Assembly (NCBI GenBank): GCA_012959805.1
Contig: DUCN01000065.1
Span: 1 to 64,000 of the forward strand
DNA length: 64,000 nt
Source of the DNA: Myxococcales bacterium
GTDB lineage: Bacteria; Myxococcota_A; UBA9160; UBA4427
Reading direction: 5' to 3'
Part shown: positions 38,085 to 48,160 of the stretch, in pieces
Layout of the letters: each line of letters opens with the position of its first letter
Numbering within the stretch: the stretch's first letter is position 1
Made by a program: the position numbers and the translations under genes
Notes under the pieces: model-generated
What the model was told of the DNA's origin: nothing
Database searches by the model: none
What the model saw: the letters and a program-made list of their open reading frames with translations, nothing else

Positions 38085-39158
38085 TCATCCCAACGATCTA
38101 GATTCGGATTCCTCGGCGAGAAAGCATCGACTGCGGCCCTGTTCGCCCTTCGTGCCATTGGTCCCGGTGACCGGAAAGAGCGGCGGCACTTCCCGAGAAC
38201 ACCGATCCATCACGACCGAGCAGCGGGTATGAAAATGGCAACCCGACGGTGGATCGCTCGGTGAGGGCACATCGCCCATCACGGGTGGTGCACCGCCGCG
38301 CTGCATCGGATCGATCGATGGAATGGCTGCCAACAGCGCCTTCGTGTAGGGATGCGCGGGCGCTTCGAAGATTCGCTGGGTGGGGCCCTGCTCGACGATC
38401 TTGCCGAGATACATCACAGCCACGTCGTCGGCGAGGTAGCGAACAACGGAAAGATCATGGGTGATAAAAAGGTAGGATAGCCCGAGATCGTCTTGGAGGT
38501 CGCGCAGCAGATTCAGGATCTGGGCTTGAATGGAAACGTCGAGCGCCGAAACAGATTCGTCACAGACGATCAATCGCGGCTCGACGGCGAGTGCTCGAAC
38601 GATGCAAATTCGCTGACGCTGGCCGCCTGAAAATTCATGGGGGTAGCGATCCATCGTTGCGGGATCGAGCTGGACCCGCTCCATCAGCTCGGCGACCCGT
38701 GCCCTGCGATCGTTCTCGTCCACGCCAATGCCAAAGGATTTCATCCCCTCGGCGATCTGATCTCGAATGCGCATTCGCGGATCGAGCGAAGCCATCGGGT
38801 CCTGGAAGATGATCTGGATTCTCCGCCTCGCCGCGCGCATCGATTCCGCCGAGAGCTCGAGCAAGTCTTGCCCCTCGAATAACACCACGCCCTTCTGCGG
38901 GGATTCGAGCCGCAGGATCGATCGGCCGACCGTCGTTTTCCCACAGCCAGATTCGCCGACCAGGGCAAGCGTTTGTCCCGGCGCGATGTCAAAACTCACA
39001 TCGGTTGCGGCCTGAACCCATCCCGTCGTCCGCCGCATGAGGCCTTCGCGAATCGGATACCAGGTCTGAAGATCCTGTAGCCGCAGAAGCGGCGGCACTT
39101 CCGTGCTCACAATGCCTCTCCTTCCGGGTCGCGCGACGACGCGTCGACCGCGTGACAC
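38085..39158 (-). CDS. oppF: oligopeptide/dipeptide ABC transporter ATP-binding protein (OppF-like)
   Basis: [65 protein letters not shown]-terminal oligo-HPY region. Confidence 0.93.
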   Translation of the reverse strand: MSRGRRVVARPGRRGIVSTEVPPLLRLQDLQTWYPIREGLMRRTTGWVQAATDVSFDIAPGQTLALVGESGCGKTTVGRSILRLESPQKGVVLFEGQDLLELSAESMRAARRRIQIIFQDPMASLDPRMRIRDQIAEGMKSFGIGVDENDRRARVAELMERVQLDPATMDRYPHEFSGGQRQRICIVRALAVEPRLIVCDESVSALDVSIQAQILNLLRDLQDDLGLSYLFITHDLSVVRYLADDVAVMYLGKIVEQGPTQRIFEAPAHPYTKALLAAIPSIDPMQRGGAPPVMGDVPSPSDPPSGCHFHTRCSVVMDRCSREVPPLFPVTGTNGTKGEQGRSRCFLAEESESRSLG

Positions 39159-40102
39159 CAGACGCGTCGATCGGATGTGGGCGCCGTCTCCTCTGGAAAA
39201 ATTTCAGCGCAGGGCTCGAAACGTTCTCCACAGCGGGTCGAGAATCGACATCCATTCGGCCAATGGTCCGGCGAAGGAACAACGCCCGGAATTTCGGGCA
39301 GACGCACACCGGGCGGCGAGAGCGCGGGGATCGAACGCAACAAGCCACGGGTATAGGGATGCAGCGGATTCGAGAGCAGCTCTTGTCTGGGCGCCACCTC
39401 GACGAGTCGCCCCGCGTACATGACTGCCACGCGGTCAGCCAACTCATTCACGATGCCGAGGTCGTGGGTTATCAACAAGATCGCTGTTCCGCGATCACGC
39501 TGAAGATCACTCAACAACGCAAGGATTTGGGCTTGGACTGTGACGTCCAGCGCGGTCGTCGGCTCGTCTGCGATCAGTATTTCCGGTCGTGTCGAGAGCG
39601 CCATCGCGATCATCACGCGCTGTTTCAGTCCACCGGATAGCTCATGGGGATAGGCGTCGAGTCGTGCCTCGGGGTCGGGAATCCCAACCTCGGCAAAGAG
39701 CTCGCGAGTCCGAGCTCGCGCATCCACCTGACCGATCTGATCGTGAAGCCCAATCGCCTCCATGACCTGCGCGCCCACCGCGACCACGGGATTCAAACAC
39801 GTCATGGGCTCTTGAAAGATCATTGCGATGCGCCCGCCGCGAACCCGGCGCATCTCACTCACGGAGAAATCCAGCAGATCCCTGCCCTCGAGCTTGATCT
39901 CCCCGGCGATGACTCGCCCGGGCTTCGGCACCAGTCGGAGAATAGACAGCGCAGTCATCGACTTGCCCGATCCAGATTCCCCGACCAACGCGAGAACTTC
40001 GCCGCTGTCGAGATTGAATGAAACGTCATCGACGATGCGAGTTTCTCCCGTGGCACTCGGAAAGGCCGTCTGAAGGCCGCGGACTTCGAGTAGCCGACTC
40101 AT
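39107..40102 (-). CDS. oppD: oligopeptide/dipeptide ABC transporter ATP-binding protein (OppD-like)
   Basis: [61 protein letters not shown]. Confidence 0.93.
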   Translation of the reverse strand: MSRLLEVRGLQTAFPSATGETRIVDDVSFNLDSGEVLALVGESGSGKSMTALSILRLVPKPGRVIAGEIKLEGRDLLDFSVSEMRRVRGGRIAMIFQEPMTCLNPVVAVGAQVMEAIGLHDQIGQVDARARTRELFAEVGIPDPEARLDAYPHELSGGLKQRVMIAMALSTRPEILIADEPTTALDVTVQAQILALLSDLQRDRGTAILLITHDLGIVNELADRVAVMYAGRLVEVAPRQELLSNPLHPYTRGLLRSIPALSPPGVRLPEIPGVVPSPDHWPNGCRFSTRCGERFEPCAEIFPEETAPTSDRRVWCHAVDASSRDPEGEAL

Positions 40103-41130
40103 GACGAATCCTTCAGCGTGCGCGGATCGAGTACATCGCGAATCGCATCGCCGACCGAGTTCACCGCCAGGATCAAAACGAAGAGCGCCGCGCCGCTCGC
40201 GGACAGATTCCACCAGATGATGGGATCGCGAGAAAGCTCATCTCGCGCGCCATCGATCATTTGGCCCCAGCTGCCATCGACGCCAATTCCCAGCCAGGCC
40301 AGCACGGCTTCGGACAAGACGAGGCCCGAGAACATCAGGACGAAGGTAATAACGATGAGATGCGCCAGGTTGGGAAGAATGTGGCGGATCACGATGCGTA
40401 ATTCTGGAACGCCTAACGCCCGCGCCGCGGAAACATAATCGAGTTCGCGAAGCTTCAGCGTCTCCGCACGGGTCAGCCGACAAAAACCAACCCAGCTCGT
40501 GACACCCAGAGCAATACACACCGACAGCGTCCCGCGGCCCATCGCCATGATCAGCGCGATCAGGAGTAGCAGTCCCGGGATCGATGCCAGCGTCGAGATC
40601 AGAAAGAAAACGAAGTCATCGAAGCGCCCACCGAAATAACCGGCCCCCACGCCGAAGATCAGCGCGAGCGGAATCGCGATCAGACTCGTCAGTCCCCCAA
40701 TGAGAAGTGCGACCCGTGCACCCTTTAAGGAGAGATAGAGAACGTCGCGACCGAGAATATCCGTGCCGAAGGGATGCTGACCCGGCCGCTTGAGCGCCTC
40801 GGCACCATAGAACTCAACCGAAGCGAAGGGGGCCGAATAGCTCGCCTCCTTCGTTCCGAGAAACGCGCGATCCAACAGCGTCAGCGGCGCGTTTGGCAAC
40901 ACGTCCACGACATCCTCCGGAATCCCGCCCTTCCACGCGATCGAATCGACGAGCCCAATCGTCATGTAGAGAGCCACCACCACGATCGCCAGCCGCCGCC
41001 GACTCCACAACTGCCTCGCGGCGTCTCGCCAAATGGGCTCGCGACCCACGACACGTGCCACCCAAACGCAAGCCAGCACGAGTCCAAGTGTCACGCTATT
41101 CGAAACGACATAGCTCTCGACGTCCATCAT
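40099..41130 (-). CDS. oppC: oligopeptide ABC transporter permease (OppC-like)
   Basis: HPFGTDILGRDVLYLSLKGARVALLIGG; permease EAA-type loop DYVSAARALGVPELRIVIRHILPN. Confidence 0.93.
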   Translation of the reverse strand: MMDVESYVVSNSVTLGLVLACVWVARVVGREPIWRDAARQLWSRRRLAIVVVALYMTIGLVDSIAWKGGIPEDVVDVLPNAPLTLLDRAFLGTKEASYSAPFASVEFYGAEALKRPGQHPFGTDILGRDVLYLSLKGARVALLIGGLTSLIAIPLALIFGVGAGYFGGRFDDFVFFLISTLASIPGLLLLIALIMAMGRGTLSVCIALGVTSWVGFCRLTRAETLKLRELDYVSAARALGVPELRIVIRHILPNLAHLIVITFVLMFSGLVLSEAVLAWLGIGVDGSWGQMIDGARDELSRDPIIWWNLSASGAALFVLILAVNSVGDAIRDVLDPRTLKDSS

Positions 41131-42089
41131 TCGAAGCGCACCCTTGGATCGACAAAGCCGTAGGAAATATCGGTCGCGATCTGGCCGAGAACGAAGGACA
41201 GCGCGCCGATGAAGACCATCGTCCGAAGCGTGGCAAAGTCGTTCGCCTGGATCGCATCGAAGGTCATGGATCCGAGTCCGGGAATCCCGAAGAATGCTTC
41301 GAGCAGGAGTGCTCCAGTAAACAGAAAGGGAATAGCCAGAACGACTCGAGTCAAGATCGGTATCAACGCATTGCGAAGAACGTGATGCGTCATGATCCTC
41401 GGCTCGCTTGCGCCCTTCGCGCGCGCTGTGCGCACGAAATCGCGACTGCTCTCTTCGAGAAAGACTGTGCGGTAGAAGCGAACGTCGCCTCCGATTCCGC
41501 TGAGGAGCCCGACGATGATGGGAAGCACCAAAAACCGCGGCAGCATCAACAAGTCGGCATTAAAGCCCGAGATCGGGTACCAGCGCAGGACCTTCCCGAT
41601 CAAGTATTGCGCCCCAACGATATACAGAATGATCGAGACACTCATCGCGAGCACGCAAAGAAAAACACCCATCCGATCGATATAGGTCTCCCGAAAGAAC
41701 GCGACTAACAAAGACAGCGGAATCCCGATCAAGATACCCAGAACCAGAAGGGGGATGGTTAGCGAAAGGCTCGGCCCCATCCCCGCCCGAATCCGATCGA
41801 TGATGGGAGAGTCATCGGCATCGCTCAATCCGAAATCGAAGGTCAACATTCTACGATAGTGATCAAATAGGAGATTCTCGTCCCAGTCCTGCCAGGGCCA
41901 GAGCGGCCTGTCATAACCGTGATTGACCTTCCACTGTTCGATCACCTCGGGTGGAACTTTGTCTCCGAGCGCGCGGCGAGCGATATCGTCGGGCTCCGTC
42001 ACAGTAAAGAAGAGGATGAACAGGAGAAAGAGGACGCCGATCACGACGCCTACGCCGTAGATGAGTCTGCGAATAATATAGGCGCCCAT
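41127..42089 (-). CDS. oppB: oligopeptide ABC transporter permease (OppB-like)
   Basis: MGAYIIRRLIYGVGVVIGVLFLLFILFFTV; DFVRTARAKGASEPRIMTHHVLRNALIPILT. Confidence 0.93.
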   Translation of the reverse strand: MGAYIIRRLIYGVGVVIGVLFLLFILFFTVTEPDDIARRALGDKVPPEVIEQWKVNHGYDRPLWPWQDWDENLLFDHYRRMLTFDFGLSDADDSPIIDRIRAGMGPSLSLTIPLLVLGILIGIPLSLLVAFFRETYIDRMGVFLCVLAMSVSIILYIVGAQYLIGKVLRWYPISGFNADLLMLPRFLVLPIIVGLLSGIGGDVRFYRTVFLEESSRDFVRTARAKGASEPRIMTHHVLRNALIPILTRVVLAIPFLFTGALLLEAFFGIPGLGSMTFDAIQANDFATLRTMVFIGALSFVLGQIATDISYGFVDPRVRFE

Positions 42090-42090
42090 G

Positions 42091-44157
42091 TTATTGACGT
42101 TCCTGCAGGTAGGTCCGGATCCCTGGCAATACGACCAAAACAGCGAGTACGAGCATGACGATAGCCGGCCAGATGATCGGCTCGTTCCATTCGAGACGAT
42201 TTGCAGCTCGCAGGGCTGGGTCGAGATCACGGTACTGATATGTGGGTGTCGAAATCCCCATCGGCTTCACGTTTCGAACCCAACCGTGATAGAGCGAGTA
42301 GTCCTCGCGATGAAACAATTCAATCCAGGGCCGTTCTACTTCCAGGATCTCGATCATTTCACGGATCTCGGCCATTCGCTCCGGCCCATTCTCTCTCGCC
42401 TTCATCGAAACAAAAAGCGCATCGTAGGTCGCGTTTGAAAAGTTAGAAGCATTCGGCCCGCCGAATTTCGATTTTCCCATTTCGGACCAGAGAAGGAAGA
42501 GAAAGTTTTCCGGATCGGGATAGTCGGCCACCCAGCCGGATTGAAACACCTGATAAGCGCCGTTTCTCTGCTTCTCGTGGAATTGATTGTAGTTGGTCGC
42601 TTCAATCCGAACATCGATGCCAATCTGCTTCCAGGCCGACGTATAGAACCGCACCTGGGTCATGCCCGCAGTCGACGTGTCGTAGGAATCAAAGGTCAGC
42701 CGTAGCGCTTCCCCGGTCTTTGGATCGATGCCATTCGGATAGCCGGCTTCCGTCATCAAGACCTTGGCCTGCTCGAGGTCAACTCGCGTATACGGATTAT
42801 CGTAGTCGGGACGATAGCCGTAGATCCCGGGCGGAATCGGCGATTGCGCTGGCACGCCCCGGCCGTTCAAGAAGATCCGGGTATATTCCTCGACGTCGAT
42901 CACCAGACTCATCGCCTGGCGCAATTTTCGGCTTCGCTCGCCGCCGAGTCGGCCAACGACATCATCATCTAGATTGAATCCTATGTAGAAGACATCGAGG
43001 GCGACAGACTTTCCAAGCGAGACCCCCCTCTCCAACATTTCAGGGGACAGCGCATCTTCCTGAACGACTTTGTCGAAGCTTTCCTTGATGATGCCCGAGG
43101 CATCGTAATAGCCCTGCAAAAATTTGTTGAAACGGGGGATGTTTTCCTTTTCTCGATGCACTTCCACGCGGTTTATGAAGGGCAGGCTGCGTCCCGCATA
43201 ATCAAGGCGGCCCGAAAGGCGGTCTTCCTCGTCCCCAACGCTGGGAAAAATGGCCGACGGTGCCTGCCATTCCGGATGACGAATGCCGTACCAATTCGGT
43301 GAACTTTCGAGCACATAACGTGCCTGCTTGTCGTATTCCGTCAGAATGTAGGGGCCGGTCCCAACCGGATGATCATCGAATCGCTGGCGGCCCTCTTCGC
43401 CGTCGTAATAGGTCACCGCCTCCCAGGGCACGGGTGTCGCAAATTCCATCGCGAACCAATATTTGATCTGGGGGTAGGCGCGATGTAGCGTGATTTCCAG
43501 AACGTGCCTCGATGGCGTCACAATTCCCGAGACCCCTCCGATCGCCGCATATTGCTCGCGAATCGGCCGCTCACCAAAGGTCGGCTCCGCTTCCCGTCTG
43601 GCCGTCAGCGCCTGGCTGAACTCCTGGAATCCATCGATATTGGAGAACGGTTCGATGACGGGACTCGCAACCTTCGCGTCCGCGACTCGAAAGAGCTGAA
43701 AGGCAACATCCGCGGCAACCACTTCGCGCGTTCGCAGTCCCGGTTCCGCCAACTCGAAACACTCGTCATTGGCGTAGAGCAAATCGCTGCGCAGTTCAAA
43801 CCGATAGAGAATGCGCCCGTCGGCGAGCTCAATCCTTTCGGGCAATGCCACAGCAAGACCGGGCATCAACTCGAGCGGTCGCTTCAAGAAATGATATTTG
43901 AGTAGCGTGTCGTAAACGGCGCCCGTAATCGCGTGCGCACCGACGTTGTAGGCCTTCGCCGGATCGAGGGTGCGGGGCGCTTCATGGAAGGAGCTGTAGA
44001 GAACCTTCTCACCCTCCTGGGAGGACGGATACGGATCGTTGGAACATCCGAGAAAGTTTGCAAGAGTGAGCGCGGTCAGGCTGAGCAAACAAGCCCTACG
44101 AATTCCCGCCCCTAAGGCTCTCGAGTCCAATCCTTCTATCACACCCTTCGCAAGCAT
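42091..44157 (-). CDS. oppA: oligopeptide ABC transporter substrate-binding protein with C-terminal TM segment
   Basis: SBP family 5: APRTLDPAKAYNVGAHAITGAVYDTLLKY, DDHPVGTGPYILTEYD; lipobox-like FLGC; C-term WPAIVMLVLAVLVVLPGIRTYLQERQ. Confidence 0.92.
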   Translation of the reverse strand: MLAKGVIEGLDSRALGAGIRRACLLSLTALTLANFLGCSNDPYPSSQEGEKVLYSSFHEAPRTLDPAKAYNVGAHAITGAVYDTLLKYHFLKRPLELMPGLAVALPERIELADGRILYRFELRSDLLYANDECFELAEPGLRTREVVAADVAFQLFRVADAKVASPVIEPFSNIDGFQEFSQALTARREAEPTFGERPIREQYAAIGGVSGIVTPSRHVLEITLHRAYPQIKYWFAMEFATPVPWEAVTYYDGEEGRQRFDDHPVGTGPYILTEYDKQARYVLESSPNWYGIRHPEWQAPSAIFPSVGDEEDRLSGRLDYAGRSLPFINRVEVHREKENIPRFNKFLQGYYDASGIIKESFDKVVQEDALSPEMLERGVSLGKSVALDVFYIGFNLDDDVVGRLGGERSRKLRQAMSLVIDVEEYTRIFLNGRGVPAQSPIPPGIYGYRPDYDNPYTRVDLEQAKVLMTEAGYPNGIDPKTGEALRLTFDSYDTSTAGMTQVRFYTSAWKQIGIDVRIEATNYNQFHEKQRNGAYQVFQSGWVADYPDPENFLFLLWSEMGKSKFGGPNASNFSNATYDALFVSMKARENGPERMAEIREMIEILEVERPWIELFHREDYSLYHGWVRNVKPMGISTPTYQYRDLDPALRAANRLEWNEPIIWPAIVMLVLAVLVVLPGIRTYLQERQ

Positions 44158-44278
44158 CACTGGAGAGCACAGCGCCGAGGGACGCGAATTTGCGATCGCC
44201 TTTGGTCGCCGCTGCAATCTATCTCCCCCCGCCTTCGATGACGACGTCAGAATCGCTGAAATGCATCGACTCGCCCAA

Positions 44279-45238
44279 TCACCTGACGCGATTCGAGTTT
44301 GCTCGCGGGCGGATGTCAAAGAATCGATCGGACAACTCGTCCGCCAACATGACTCGCCTCCATACGAAACGGGCCAAGGATCCGGCGGCCGGCGATCGAA
44401 TCGTCACCCGATTCGGGAATTCGGCCGGGGTATCATCGCCCGCAAGCAGCTGATAGTCCTCGAAAGCAACTTCGTATCGAAGTCGCCCACCCCGCTCAAG
44501 ACTACGGATTTCCACGAGGCGCCCGGAAAGGCCGAAATAGAACAGCTCGCCCCCGTGCTTGAGCACGTCCTCGGAACCGAAACAAAGTGGATCGCCGAGG
44601 GTCGAACCCGAGATTTCCCGACAGTGTTCGGGCAGCCGCTTGTCTGGCCTGACGAAGACGAAAGCCAGCCGGCCCTCCGGCTCCAGCCAGGCCGACGATT
44701 GCGCGAGTCCATGACTTGGCCTCGGGGCCCCGAGCAAAATCCCGACGACCTGGGCGATATCCAGATCGATTTTTGCCAGATCCCATAACAGTGACGGTGT
44801 CACTGCTCCCCGCGACACCTCACCTGTCTGCGCATCATAGAATCCAAAATGATCGCCATCGACGGCTAGCATCGCCGCGATCTGATCAAAGAGTCCGATG
44901 ATTTCGAATCGAAGTCGGTCGGGACGTTCGACCAAGATCCTCTGCGGTCGATTCAACTTAAAATCCGGCCCCTCCAGCGCGACCCGCGCCGACCCGCGTA
45001 GAGCAGATCTCGCGATGGAAGTTTCGAGGTATTGGCGAAGTACACGGTCGGCTCGTTGATCACCCCGCGGAAGTTTTCGACCGAGAAGATGAGTATCCAC
45101 CGAGGTGCCGGGCGAAATACCGCGACAGCCAGCGATCAAGAAGGACAGCAGAATTCCGAGAACGAGAGCTGCATTTTGGCTCGCCGCGCATTTTCTATTC
45201 GCGACGCCATTCCGGCTCGCGGCGCTGATTTGGCTCAC
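44279..45238 (-). CDS. outer-membrane lipoprotein-like protein (LolB/DUF4292-like)
   Basis: Lipoprotein signal LSFLIAGCRG; LRGSARVALEGPDFKLNRPQRILVERPDRLRFEIIGLFDQIAAMLAVDGDHFGFYDAQTGEVSRG. Confidence 0.6.
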   Translation of the reverse strand: MSQISAASRNGVANRKCAASQNAALVLGILLSFLIAGCRGISPGTSVDTHLLGRKLPRGDQRADRVLRQYLETSIARSALRGSARVALEGPDFKLNRPQRILVERPDRLRFEIIGLFDQIAAMLAVDGDHFGFYDAQTGEVSRGAVTPSLLWDLAKIDLDIAQVVGILLGAPRPSHGLAQSSAWLEPEGRLAFVFVRPDKRLPEHCREISGSTLGDPLCFGSEDVLKHGGELFYFGLSGRLVEIRSLERGGRLRYEVAFEDYQLLAGDDTPAEFPNRVTIRSPAAGSLARFVWRRVMLADELSDRFFDIRPRANSNRVR

Positions 45239-47127
45239 GGCGTCTCGCCGCCCGGGGCCGGCAGCCCGAGGTCGCCACGCAATCGCTCGCGTTTCTCGAG
45301 AAGCTTGGGCTGTTCGGATTCGCTTAGTTCGAGATTGACCGCGTTGTCGAAATGATCGAGTGCGCCTCTCTTGTCGCCGCGCAGAAGAAAGACGTCGCCC
45401 AGATGTTCGGAAACGACTGAATCTCCACCTGTTAGTTCAGCCGCCTGAATCAGATGATCCTGTGCACGATCGAGCAGACGTAAGGCCTCTTCCTTTCGGG
45501 ACTGTGCGAAGAGTATTTCAGCCATCTTGTAGTAGACCCAACCGAGGCTATCGGTGATGTATCCGTCTTTGGGGGAAAGTGCGAGGGCCCGCCGAATCAA
45601 CTCTTCGGCCTGCTCGAGATTCTCGCCCTGCTCGGCCCAGGAATATCCGATGTAATTGAGCGCATTCGCATTGTCGGGCTCTGCCTCGATCACCTGCTGC
45701 ATGAATGCGAGCGCCTGCGCGACGTCGCCATGCGTCCCGTACTGAACACCCAGTTGGTAGAAGACTTCGGTATCTGCGTCGGAGCCATCGAGCATGCTCT
45801 CGAGCATCTCGATGCCACGAGGGAAGTCGCCGGTCGAAATCGTCAATCCCGCGACATGAAAATCCAACTGCCGATCAGGTCGCGAAATGCGCAAGCGGTC
45901 GATCTCTTCGATCGCCTCATCGAAACGTCCCTCGGATTCAAGAAGCGCAGCGATCTCGATTCGGGCATCAAAATAATTCGGATCCTGCGGACGGATTCGA
46001 TTGAATGTTTCGAGTGCGCGGACCTTGTCTCCCGTGGCCTTTTGAATTTGGCCGAGCGCGAAGGCCAGCTCGGGCTGCTCTGCATCTCGCGCAAGAACGG
46101 CTTCGAGCCGAGCAGCAGCGGATTCGTAACGGCCGGCGGAAAACTCCAGCGATGCCAATCGGCGAAGAGAAATCGTATCGTCGGCATAGCGCTCGACCAC
46201 TCTGCCGAATGTTTCAATCGCTCCGTCGATGTCGTTACCATCGATCTGCGCCTGACCCATGCGCTGCAAAATTCCGTAGTGATCTGGATGTCCTTCTAGA
46301 ATTTCACGATAGACCGCGATTTCTCCAGCGCGATTTCCCCTGGCGCGCTCGATTTCGGCCAGACGCATGAAGAGCAGAAAATGATTGGGGAACGCTTCTA
46401 GCCCCTGGCGAACCGTAGACTCCGCGGAATCGAATTTGGAAGTCTGCTCGAAGACAGCGGCCAGAGAGAGAATGCCGCGGAGCTGATCGGGCTCCGTCTC
46501 GATCAATTCGCGTGCGAGGGACTCTGCGCGCTCGATTTCGCCCCGCTCAAATGCCGCTTGATAGAGGACGTATGCTGAATCCGGATTCAGCGGCGAACCC
46601 TCGGCATCACGCAGAACGTGGTTGAGTCCTTCGAAATTCCGGCGCAACCGATAGAGTCGACCCAGAAAGAGGCGGGTTCGAAGCGAATCCGGATCGAGGG
46701 CCAGAGCCAGTTCGCCTTCACGGACGGCGCCCGCGACATCGTCCAGCTGCCAAGCCAGTCGTGACAGCCTTTCATGGATGAGCGCGGACCGTGGATCCTT
46801 CTCCGCCGCTCGCTCGAAAGCGTCGCGCGCCAATTCGAAATCGCCGTCGATCTGGGCGAATTCCGCGACCAAGATATCGTAGTCGGGGGGAACTTCGGAG
46901 CGCTCGATGCGCAGCGGGATATGACGCAGGCGCTTGGCACCGGAATCCAGGAAATCCAAACGACCCAATGACGCACAGCCACTCGAAAGCGCCACGAGAA
47001 GGGCAAGCCCCAGCACGAAGCCAGAGCGCCGGCAAAACACCGCCGGACTCACATCATCTCCAGCCATCTGCGAAATCGCCAAATGCAAGGATCCCCCTAC
47101 CAACGATCCATTCGAGTAAAGAATCAC
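45235..47127 (-). CDS. tetratricopeptide repeat lipoprotein
   Basis: Lipobox-like ALSSGCASLG; TPR units to the C-terminus (ALNYIGYSWAEQGENLEQAEELIRRALALSPKDGYITDSLGWVYYKMAEI). Confidence 0.9.
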   Translation of the reverse strand: MILYSNGSLVGGSLHLAISQMAGDDVSPAVFCRRSGFVLGLALLVALSSGCASLGRLDFLDSGAKRLRHIPLRIERSEVPPDYDILVAEFAQIDGDFELARDAFERAAEKDPRSALIHERLSRLAWQLDDVAGAVREGELALALDPDSLRTRLFLGRLYRLRRNFEGLNHVLRDAEGSPLNPDSAYVLYQAAFERGEIERAESLARELIETEPDQLRGILSLAAVFEQTSKFDSAESTVRQGLEAFPNHFLLFMRLAEIERARGNRAGEIAVYREILEGHPDHYGILQRMGQAQIDGNDIDGAIETFGRVVERYADDTISLRRLASLEFSAGRYESAAARLEAVLARDAEQPELAFALGQIQKATGDKVRALETFNRIRPQDPNYFDARIEIAALLESEGRFDEAIEEIDRLRISRPDRQLDFHVAGLTISTGDFPRGIEMLESMLDGSDADTEVFYQLGVQYGTHGDVAQALAFMQQVIEAEPDNANALNYIGYSWAEQGENLEQAEELIRRALALSPKDGYITDSLGWVYYKMAEILFAQSRKEEALRLLDRAQDHLIQAAELTGGDSVVSEHLGDVFLLRGDKRGALDHFDNAVNLELSESEQPKLLEKRERLRGDLGLPAPGGETP

Positions 47128-47280
47128 CCTTCCCTACACCATCGTCCACCCATCACGCGACATTGATGCTGGAGGCGCGGGCAAACTCGACCACCAAAGA
47201 GCTGCTCAGCCGTCGGCGGAACCGCGCGCGCTCGAAGCCAGAGCTACGCAAGCGCGGTGGCCAGTTCGCAGGCAGCCGAA

Positions 47281-47889
47281 CTACCCAAGGTATCCGTTGG
47301 TTTTCAGGTACTCGACGATCTGCGCGACGCTTTCGTCCACAGTCTGAGTGTTGGTGTCGAGTAGAAGTTCCGCCTTGTTGGGCTCTTCGTAGGGTGCGGA
47401 AATACCCGTGAACTCTGGGATCTCTCCGGCGCGGGCTTTTTTGTACAAGCCTTTGACGTCGCGACCTTCACAAGTCTCGACGGTGGCCTGGACCCAAGCT
47501 TCAACAAAGTCACCTTCGCCCATGATCTCTCGAACCGCGTCACGATCCGCGCGATAGGGAGAGATGAATGAACTAAACACGATCAGACCGGCGTCGGTAA
47601 AGAGCTTCGAGACTTCACCAATTCGGCGGATGTTCTCGGTTCGATCGTCTGGCGAGAAGCCAAGGTTCGAGTTCAGCCCATGACGAATATTGTCGCCGTC
47701 CAAGATATACGTGAGTCGACCCATTTCGTTGAGCACCTTTTCGGCGGCCACTGCGATCGTCGACTTGCCGGATCCCGAGAGACCGGTCAGCCAGATGGTG
47801 CAGCCGCGCTGGGCGAGCATCTTCTCTCGATCGGTGCGACTGACTTGTCCCTCATGCCAGGTGATGTTGGTCGACTTGGATTCGTTCAC
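47281..47889 (-). CDS. cysC: adenylylsulfate kinase
   Basis: GCTIWLTGLSGSGKSTIA, LDGDNIRHGLNSNLGFSPDDRTENIRRIGEVSKLF, FISPYRADRD, GDFVEAWV. Confidence 0.95.
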   Translation of the reverse strand: MNESKSTNITWHEGQVSRTDREKMLAQRGCTIWLTGLSGSGKSTIAVAAEKVLNEMGRLTYILDGDNIRHGLNSNLGFSPDDRTENIRRIGEVSKLFTDAGLIVFSSFISPYRADRDAVREIMGEGDFVEAWVQATVETCEGRDVKGLYKKARAGEIPEFTGISAPYEEPNKAELLLDTNTQTVDESVAQIVEYLKTNGYLG

Positions 47890-48160
47890 TTCGTATTTCC
47901 TTCTATTTAATTAGGCCGCTTGGGAATCGGCGGGATTGTGACAATCGATCGCGAAAGCCCTGCCTTTGGGTCTAGCTATTGGGCCAGGATTCGCGTCAAT
48001 CTGGCTTTCGGTTCAGGCCCAGATCATTCGGGCCGGAATCGCGCTCAGTCGTATTGGTTGAAGGCGGAAGACTATAGCCACAACGAACAAATCTGCCGCC
48101 GTCGCTTCGATTGCCGGGCCAAGGCCCAAAACACCAAAGCTGGCTTCCTCAGCCCCGCTT

